Shown piece after piece: positions 4,990-6,118 of a stretch of 6,118 bases of DNA (the first letter of the stretch is position 1; each line of letters starts with the position of its first letter). Position numbers and translations under genes: made by a program. Source of the DNA: Cytophagales bacterium (GTDB taxonomy: Bacteria > Bacteroidota > Bacteroidia > Cytophagales > Cyclobacteriaceae); NCBI GenBank assembly GCA_003541895.1, contig DPLR01000689.1:1-6118 (forward strand), given 5' to 3'. The notes below the pieces were generated by a model, which did not search any database, was not told where the DNA came from, and saw only the letters and a list, made by a program, of their open reading frames with translations.

Positions 4990-6118
4990 ATGAAAAATCA
5001 ATTCACCATTCCATTTTTAAAACTATCGATGCGAGATGTATCACAAGTAGGCGGAAAAAACGCATCGCTGGGAGAAATGCTCACGCAATTAACTAAATAT
5101 GGAATTAATGTTCCGCAGGGTTTTGCACTGACCGCGGAAGCTTATCGCGAATTTCTGAAAGCCAATGATTTGACTTTAAACCTCCAAAAGCAATTGAGTA
5201 GACTCAACAATCAAACATTAGGAAATCTGAGTGAGGTCGCATCCGAATGCCGAAATTTAATTCTCACCTCCTCTCTCCCTGTTGAAATTGAAAATGAAAT
5301 AAGAGATGCATACGAAAAATTAAAAAACGAATCTCAATACGAGATTTCCGTTGCCGTTAGAAGTAGCGCCACCATAGAAGATTCGCCCACGGCAAGTTTT
5401 GCAGGACAACACAATTCCTTCTTGAATGTGAAAAATATAGATCAAGTATTGGAATCGGTGAAGAAATGTTATGCCTCAGCATTCAACGATCGCGCAATTA
5501 AATACAGGATCGATAATGGGTTTGACCATTTGCAAATGGCCCTGTCTGTTGGCATACAACAGATGGTGCGCTCCGACAAAGCAAGCGCGGGTGTTGCATT
5601 TACCATAGAACCAGAAAACGGAAATAAAAATTTGATCTACATCACAGGCGCTTGGGGCTTAGGTGAAAGCGTTGTGCAAGGTGCAGTGAACACTGACGAG
5701 TTTTATTTTTTTAAACCTACCGTAAACTCAAATAAAAAAGGATTGATTTATCGCCAGTTGGGAAATAAACAACAAATGGTTGTTTATGGCGAAGATCAGA
5801 ATGTAGTATGGCAAGAGACCCCTATGGCGATGCGCGATCAATATATATTAACCGATGATGAAATCTGTCTCTTGGGCAATTGGTGCTGCACTATTGAAAA
5901 ACATTATCAGCAGCCCATGGACATTGAATGGGCCAAAGATGGCAAAGATGGAAAACTTTATATTTTACAGGCTCGGCCGGAAACCGTCACTTCAAAAAGA
6001 AATTTAAATTTTCTTGAAATTTATCATATTCAAAAACCCAAAAAAGTTAAAACCTTGTGTCAGGGTTTGTCGCTTGGCCACAAAATTGGTCATCGTTTAG
6101 GTCGAGTGATTCGCCACC
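4990..6118 (+). CDS. ppsA: Phosphoenolpyruvate synthase, N-terminal 376 residues (3' end outside window)
   Basis: PEP synthase (pyruvate, water dikinase) makes PEP, AMP and phosphate from pyruvate, ATP and water, the entry step of gluconeogenesis from pyruvate. The frame is open from the ATG at 4990 to the window end, about 47% of the usual ~790 residues. The ATP-grasp-like nucleotide domain is complete: VGGKNASLGEM (20-30), VPQGFALT (41-48), AVRSSATIEDSPTASFAGQ (122-140), FNDRA (165-169), GAWGLGESVVQGAVNTDEF (220-238), and PMDIEWAKDG (309-318) with LYILQARPET (323-332). The whole follows E. coli PpsA closely from residue 1, which fixes the start. The CQGLSLGHKIGHRLGRVI part (357-374) begins the swivelling phosphohistidine domain; the catalytic His and the PEP/pyruvate barrel lie beyond the window. 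Pairing with a hibernation factor suggests expression in starvation or energy limitation. Confidence 0.95.
   Translation, partial: MKNQFTIPFLKLSMRDVSQVGGKNASLGEMLTQLTKYGINVPQGFALTAEAYREFLKANDLTLNLQKQLSRLNNQTLGNLSEVASECRNLILTSSLPVEIENEIRDAYEKLKNESQYEISVAVRSSATIEDSPTASFAGQHNSFLNVKNIDQVLESVKKCYASAFNDRAIKYRIDNGFDHLQMALSVGIQQMVRSDKASAGVAFTIEPENGNKNLIYITGAWGLGESVVQGAVNTDEFYFFKPTVNSNKKGLIYRQLGNKQQMVVYGEDQNVVWQETPMAMRDQYILTDDEICLLGNWCCTIEKHYQQPMDIEWAKDGKDGKLYILQARPETVTSKRNLNFLEIYHIQKPKKVKTLCQGLSLGHKIGHRLGRVIRH

Overview
The window is AT-rich and has the features of a Bacteroidota genome, probably a Cytophagales- or Flavobacteria-like environmental bacterium. No start codon has a Shine-Dalgarno sequence, one upstream region fits the Bacteroidota -33/-7 promoter (TTTG / TAnnTTTG), and the proteins are Lys/Asn/Ile rich. 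The taxonomic call is inference from style and gene content; no marker gene is present.

Left part (1-2841, all + strand): the 3' end of a PfkB/ribokinase-family sugar kinase (5' end outside the window), a 120-aa stand-alone response-regulator receiver domain, a classical NAD-type short-chain dehydrogenase/reductase (SDR), and a 205-aa soluble coiled-coil protein I do not recognise. Between the receiver and the SDR lies a 39-codon minus-strand open stretch that reads like the C-terminus of a lost gene.

Middle (2842-3967): a perfect 15-bp inverted repeat followed (minus strand) by nine T's ends a minus-strand tandem universal stress protein (Usp). A 202-bp divergent intergenic region separates usp from the next + strand genes. 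It holds three copies of the heptamer TACCGTC, two direct and one inverted.

Right part (3968-6118, + strand): a tight gene row with 20- and 21-nt gaps. It encodes a phosphoribosyltransferase-fold protein whose PRPP loop looks destroyed, a short HPF/RaiA-type ribosome hibernation factor, and the first 376 residues of phosphoenolpyruvate synthase (PpsA), cut by the window end.

Taken together this looks like a stress, energy-limitation or low-oxygen survival island: Usp, ribosome hibernation, PEP synthase for gluconeogenic restart, a sugar kinase, an oxidoreductase and a single-domain regulator. The least ordinary points are two proteins (PRTase-like and Usp) that keep their fold but have lost ligand-binding loops, the shared TACCGTC motif in the divergent promoter region, and the coiled-coil protein with a possible internal repeat. 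I see no mobile element, CRISPR array, tRNA or rRNA.
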